From contig NZ_LGSI01000068.1 in NCBI RefSeq assembly GCF_001698815.1, forward strand, positions 493,999 to 557,998: a stretch of DNA of 64,000 nucleotides, written 5' to 3'. A program made the position numbers and the translations under genes. The notes below the pieces were generated by a model. The model was not told the DNA's origin, made no database searches, and saw only the letters and a program-made list of their open reading frames with translations. Source of the stretch: Pseudomonas syringae (GTDB lineage: Bacteria; Pseudomonadota; Gammaproteobacteria; Pseudomonadales; Pseudomonadaceae). Below are positions 60,622 to 64,000 of the stretch, in pieces (positions within the stretch are counted from its first letter, which is position 1; each line of letters starts with the position of its first letter).

Positions 60622-60979
60622 AAAGCACCGCCCTCAATACCTCACCCAATTGCACTTCGCTGAAAGGCTTCGCGATGCAATGCCGATCTGCCCACAACCC
60701 GGGTATGCCAACGTGGCCGTACCCTGAACAAAACACGAAAGGTATGCCGCGCCCGGCAATCGCTGCGGCTATTGGGAAAGATGTGCCGCCGATGATGTTG
60801 ACGTCGAGAATGGCCAGATCGAATTGCCCCGTGAGTGCGTACTTCACGCCGTCGGCGAGCGTGCTGGCGTGAAACGCCGTTGTGAAACCCAGGTCTTCGA
60901 GCATTGCTTCGATCAGCATCGCCAGCATTGTCTCGTCTTCGACAATGAAAACCCGGGGCAATGCGAAAGCTGAAATCAT
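60599..60979 (-). CDS. Single-domain response regulator
   Basis: A 126-residue receiver domain: acidic pocket VFIVEDETMLAMLI, phosphoacceptor Asp in DLAILDVNIIGG and Lys in CIAKPFSEVQL. There is no output domain. It overlaps the end of the phytochrome-type kinase by 4 bp and was probably its partner. As the kinase is broken, its present input is doubtful. Confidence 0.88.
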   Translation of the reverse strand: MISAFALPRVFIVEDETMLAMLIEAMLEDLGFTTAFHASTLADGVKYALTGQFDLAILDVNIIGGTSFPIAAAIAGRGIPFVFCSGYGHVGIPGLWADRHCIAKPFSEVQLGEVLRAVLFAGIDSK

Positions 60980-63203
60980 ACTGCGCCTGCCGATGGTTCA
61001 AACCGTGAAATGAGCATCGAATAATGCAGACCTGAACTTAAGAAATGCACCTCTGCCTTGCCTCCTAGCTCGCCCTCGATGCTGCGGCGGATCAATCGAA
61101 AACCAAAGCCTCTGACCGCGCTCTCAGTGACCGGCGGACCGCCCGTTTCGACCCAGTCGATCTTCAACGCCTGCGGGTTTTCGGCCGGGTTCAGAGTGGC
61201 GGTAATCGTTACGCGGCCGCTGGGCGACGTCAGGGCGCCATGCTGCAGCGCATTGGCCATCAATTCGTGGAACACCATTGAAAGGGTCAGTGAGGTTCTG
61301 GGCTCGAGCGTAACCTGATCGCCTTTGAACGTGATCTGATTTGTCCCGCTACCCTTGGCCTGTAGCTGGAGTATCAGATCCGCAAGCCGACTGGATGTCC
61401 ATTCTGCCTTCGCGAGGGCGTCATGTGCCTGACTCAAGGCAAACAGTCGCGCATCGAAACTCTTGCGAAACGACGCCAGGGAGTCAGAGCTGCTGGCAGT
61501 GAGGGACGCCATCGCCTGGACGGTCGCCAGTGTGTTTTTTACCCGATGATTCAGCTCGTTGAGCAGTGCCGCGCGCGAGATGCGATCCTCCCGCAGTTGC
61601 CGTTCCAGCCTGATGGAAATCGACTGCGCCAGGCGCTGGGCAGTGCCGCTCTGCTTCAGGAACGTCGTCTCGCCAGCGATGGTCGGCCCTTCGTGAGCGC
61701 GCAGATTGAAAGTGAAAACGCTTCCCGGCCCCGGCCCGCTCTGCGCCCGTAACTGACCGCCATGCGCTGCGATGATGCCTTGGAAAATGTAGAGCCCCAG
61801 ACCATTGCCATTGGGATTGCCTTTCTTGACGGACCAGTAGCGCTGGAAAATATAGGGCAGGTGTTCTCCGGGTATTCCGATGCCATTGTCGCTTACGCGG
61901 AACAGGACATCGTCCCCGATACGGGTCGCGGCAATATTGATCTGACCGCCTTCCGGCGTGAACTTGATTGCGTTGCCCACCAGATTGGAGAGCACCTGAA
62001 AGATTCGCTCGGGATCAGCGTCGATCACCAGGCCCGGCTCGGCAGTGCAATTGAGTTCAATGTTTTTGTCTGCTGTCAGCGTAACGAGCAGGCTGCAGGC
62101 TTCTTCCAGCAGGCTGGTGACTGTCAGCGGGAAGCAGGACAGCTGATAACGGCCAGAGTCGATTTTCGCCGTGCCGAGTAAATTCTCCAACAGGCTGCTT
62201 ATGCGGGTCGTAGCTTTTTCAATGGTCCCCAACGCGCGCGAATGCGGCCGTTTTCGACGGTAGCATCACTGGTCGCCCAGCGCTGCAGCATGCCGCATTG
62301 CATGATGATGATGGACATTGGATTGCGCAGGTCATGGAGACCACTGCCACCAGTTCGTCACGAAGGCGCACCGCTTCCTGCTCGCGGTGTACCTGGCGCT
62401 CCAGATCGTGCTCCAGTGCCGAACGGCGAATATCCTCGGCCGCATAGAGATCTCCCCTCGACCAAGGCTGCGCGATCCCGGTGACCTGCTCTTCCCAAAT
62501 ATCAAATGATTGCCAAGGGTGCAGGCGATGGCTCGCGGAGCCGACCGGACCGGGGCTCAAGTGCTGGGCCGGATTTCCGCTCCAGTTCATCGTAGAGGTG
62601 AGCTGGGGACGAAACCACATGACGGCGTTGTCGATGGGCTTGGGCAATATGAAGGCGATAACCCCGCTTGCCACATCGCAATAGGCGGCGCTGGCGGGAT
62701 TTTCCTGATGCATGGAGTTGGAATGGAATACGCCCAGGCCTAGAAGACCCATGGCGCGCTCCTTCAGTTTTTTTTTGCGTCAGACCGACATCACGAATCC
62801 AAAGATATAACGCTCGCACCTGCTCCTGAGTCGGGCAGTTTCCGAACAGGTGAAGTCGATCCTCGATCAGCACTGCGGCACCGTCGGCCAGTGTCAGCGA
62901 CTGAAGCAGTTCGGGCCGACTCACCAGGCCATCCAGAACTTCCCGGTCCGCACGGCTCATGGCCGATGCCAGCTCCCCGAGCAAGATGACTTTCTCCTCT
63001 CGCTCTCGCTGGATCTGGGTTGCGATAATCGAGGCGATTGTCACTGACAACAACTGACCGATCAGAGTGCAGGCATCACGAAACTCACGCGGAACCAACA
63101 GCGGCTCGGGATGACCACAGGCAATCAGTCCCCAGAGCTCGCCGTTGTCCAGCAGCGAAATGCTCATCGATGAACGCACGCCCATAACAGCAGATCGAAG
63201 CAT
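60976..63203 (-). pseudogene. Broken bacteriophytochrome histidine kinase
   Basis: Three frames make up one protein. From 63203: the end of a phytochrome PHY domain (AVMGVRSSMSISLLDNGELW, GLIACGHPEPLL). Frame 62219-62752 holds the late PHY part and the start of the kinase. Frame 60976-62232 holds the HATPase (NLVGNAIKFTPEGGQ, VSDNGIGIPGEHLPYIFQRY) and then a second, HWE-type kinase part (LLNELNHRVKNTLATVQAMA). Frame changes lie at a run of nine A (minus strand) near 62775, at the HisKA His near 62330, and near 62240. The PAS and most of the GAF chromophore domain are missing. It is inactive. Confidence 0.85.
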
Positions 63204-63316
63204 GCGGGACTTCTTTAGAGCATTGGATGGAGAGGAGCGGAACGAGCGTTAGGGCCACACCATTCAGAATAAAGCCAGACGAAATAAATTCAATTCATTC
63301 GACTGTATAAGCCTGA

Positions 63317-63826
63317 TTAACATCGTGACTGAGCCGGACCAAACATCACCCCGGCTTCAACAGGATATTCAATAAAATTGCAGTACATGATCCTCTTGCC
63401 GGAGAGCCCGTTCTTCCAAAACATCAGGCTGCCACAATCCATCACATTCAAATTTACTTCCGCATCGCTGGATAGCTGGAATACGAATTCGAAACCATCC
63501 CCTGAATCGATGCCCGACTGGCATAACGAAGGATACCCACCGATCTTGTGGTCGTAGGTGTGGCGGACTGGATCATCAAAACTTTCTATTTTGCCAGTGT
63601 CCTCCAGCTCGCATATTTCCGCTTCAAGGTACCGTGCGACCTGGCGGATAACAGGCGTGTCCCTTGGGCACATCAATGGATTTAGTGACCGTGCACTGTT
63701 GATTGTGGGGCGGCGGTACTGGTGCAGGTTACAGCCTTTCAAGTTCGGCCAGCTCAATTGCTTTGCGTTCGCGTGACTTACGTATCTGCTGTTGGCGTTG
63801 CAGTTCCCGTACATCGTACTCGGCAT
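63317..63826 (-). pseudogene. DUF1963 (YwqG-like) C-terminal fragment
   Basis: The second half (HKIGGYPSLCQSGIDSGDG, then FEFVFQLSSDAEVNLNVMDC and GSLMFWKNGL) matches the end of DUF1963/YwqG proteins. The first half lacks the N-terminal domain and does not look like the family. It is probably a truncated gene. Confidence 0.6.
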
Positions 63827-64000
63827 TAATCACTCTATTTCTGAATGACACTCGCCATTCAGAAATCCCTGATAGAGATTCAGCGGTTTTGCATCGGCTC
63901 GGTAGGACCGGACTTGTCCGGGAAGGCGTCGGCGCAGGCAATGAAGGTGGGTCGGGTGGATTGAGATTGGCGGGGCTGGCCTCTCGGGGACAAGTCCCCT
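63827..64000. other. Window end, no gene seen
   Basis: Contains short inverted repeats (GGACCGGACTTGTCCGG near 63906 and GGGGACAAGTCCCC at the end). A possible decayed frame on the minus strand (NAEYDVRELQRQQQIRKSRE) is of unknown family. Confidence 0.3.

Noticed and set aside
1..64000. CRISPR arrays, rRNA genes or complete tRNA genes
   Set aside because: No regularly spaced repeats and no rRNA or full tRNA sequence were recognised anywhere in the window.

Overview
The window looks like part of a Pseudomonas chromosome, or a close Azotobacter relative. It carries an almost complete molybdenum nitrogenase (nif) gene set of about 45 kb, flanked by accessory and decaying DNA. The assignment rests on gamma-proteobacterial NifLA regulation, Azotobacter-type nif gene order (nifHDKTY-lrv, nifENX, iscA-nifUSV-cysE-nifWZM-clpX-nifF, rnfABCDGEH-nafY, nifLA, nifB-fdxN-nifOQ-rhdN-grx), Pseudomonas-type REP sequences and a DUF6124 gene. 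These are family-level calls made by reading; no database search was possible.

Layout. 1-3137: a hybrid-type sensor kinase (running off the left edge) with a periplasmic binding protein. 3138-7828: mixed DNA with an ABC-exporter remnant, a divergent AraC regulator/aldo-keto reductase pair and a membrane protein. 7829-11857: molybdate uptake and homeostasis (modEABC on the minus strand, modG on the plus strand) with two ModE-like operators between them. 11966-21064: nifF, clpX2, nifM, nifZ, nifW, a TPR protein, cysE, nifV, nifS, nifU and iscA, all minus. 21382-24117: an MFS exporter, a Fur-box-preceded PhyH-like gene and a Nif11 gene. 24199-31338: nifEN, nifX, two small nif proteins, ferredoxins and four less known proteins. 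31565-39575: an Aer-like chemoreceptor, then lrv, a small protein, nifY, nifT, nifK, nifD and nifH. 40032-41498: a SIR2-like gene and an unknown gene, divergent from nifH. 41692-48326: a NifX-like protein, nafY, rnfH and rnfEGDCBA. 48772-57481 (plus strand): nifL, nifA, a TPMT-family methyltransferase, nifB, fdxN, nifO, nifQ, rhodanese, glutaredoxin and apbE. 57530-59480: integrase and transposase remnants, then a tmRNA-like 3' end with a strong terminator, which may be an island boundary. 59881-64000: a structured RNA with a DUF6124 gene, and broken bacteriophytochrome, ParD and DUF1963 genes.

How it works together. ModABC brings in molybdate. NifU/NifS/IscA make Fe-S clusters, CysE supplies the cysteine precursor, and NifB, NifEN, NifX, NifQ and NifV build the iron-molybdenum cofactor. 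NifH and NifDK form the enzyme. NifF, ferredoxins and the Rnf complex (probably flavinylated by the adjacent ApbE) supply low-potential electrons. NifL holds NifA in check. I find ten sigma-54 type -24/-12 elements and seven NifA-type TGT-N10-ACA sites. They cover the known operons and also three less expected genes: the MFS exporter, the Nif11 protein and the SIR2-like gene. These three are the most interesting candidates for undescribed roles linked to nitrogen fixation.
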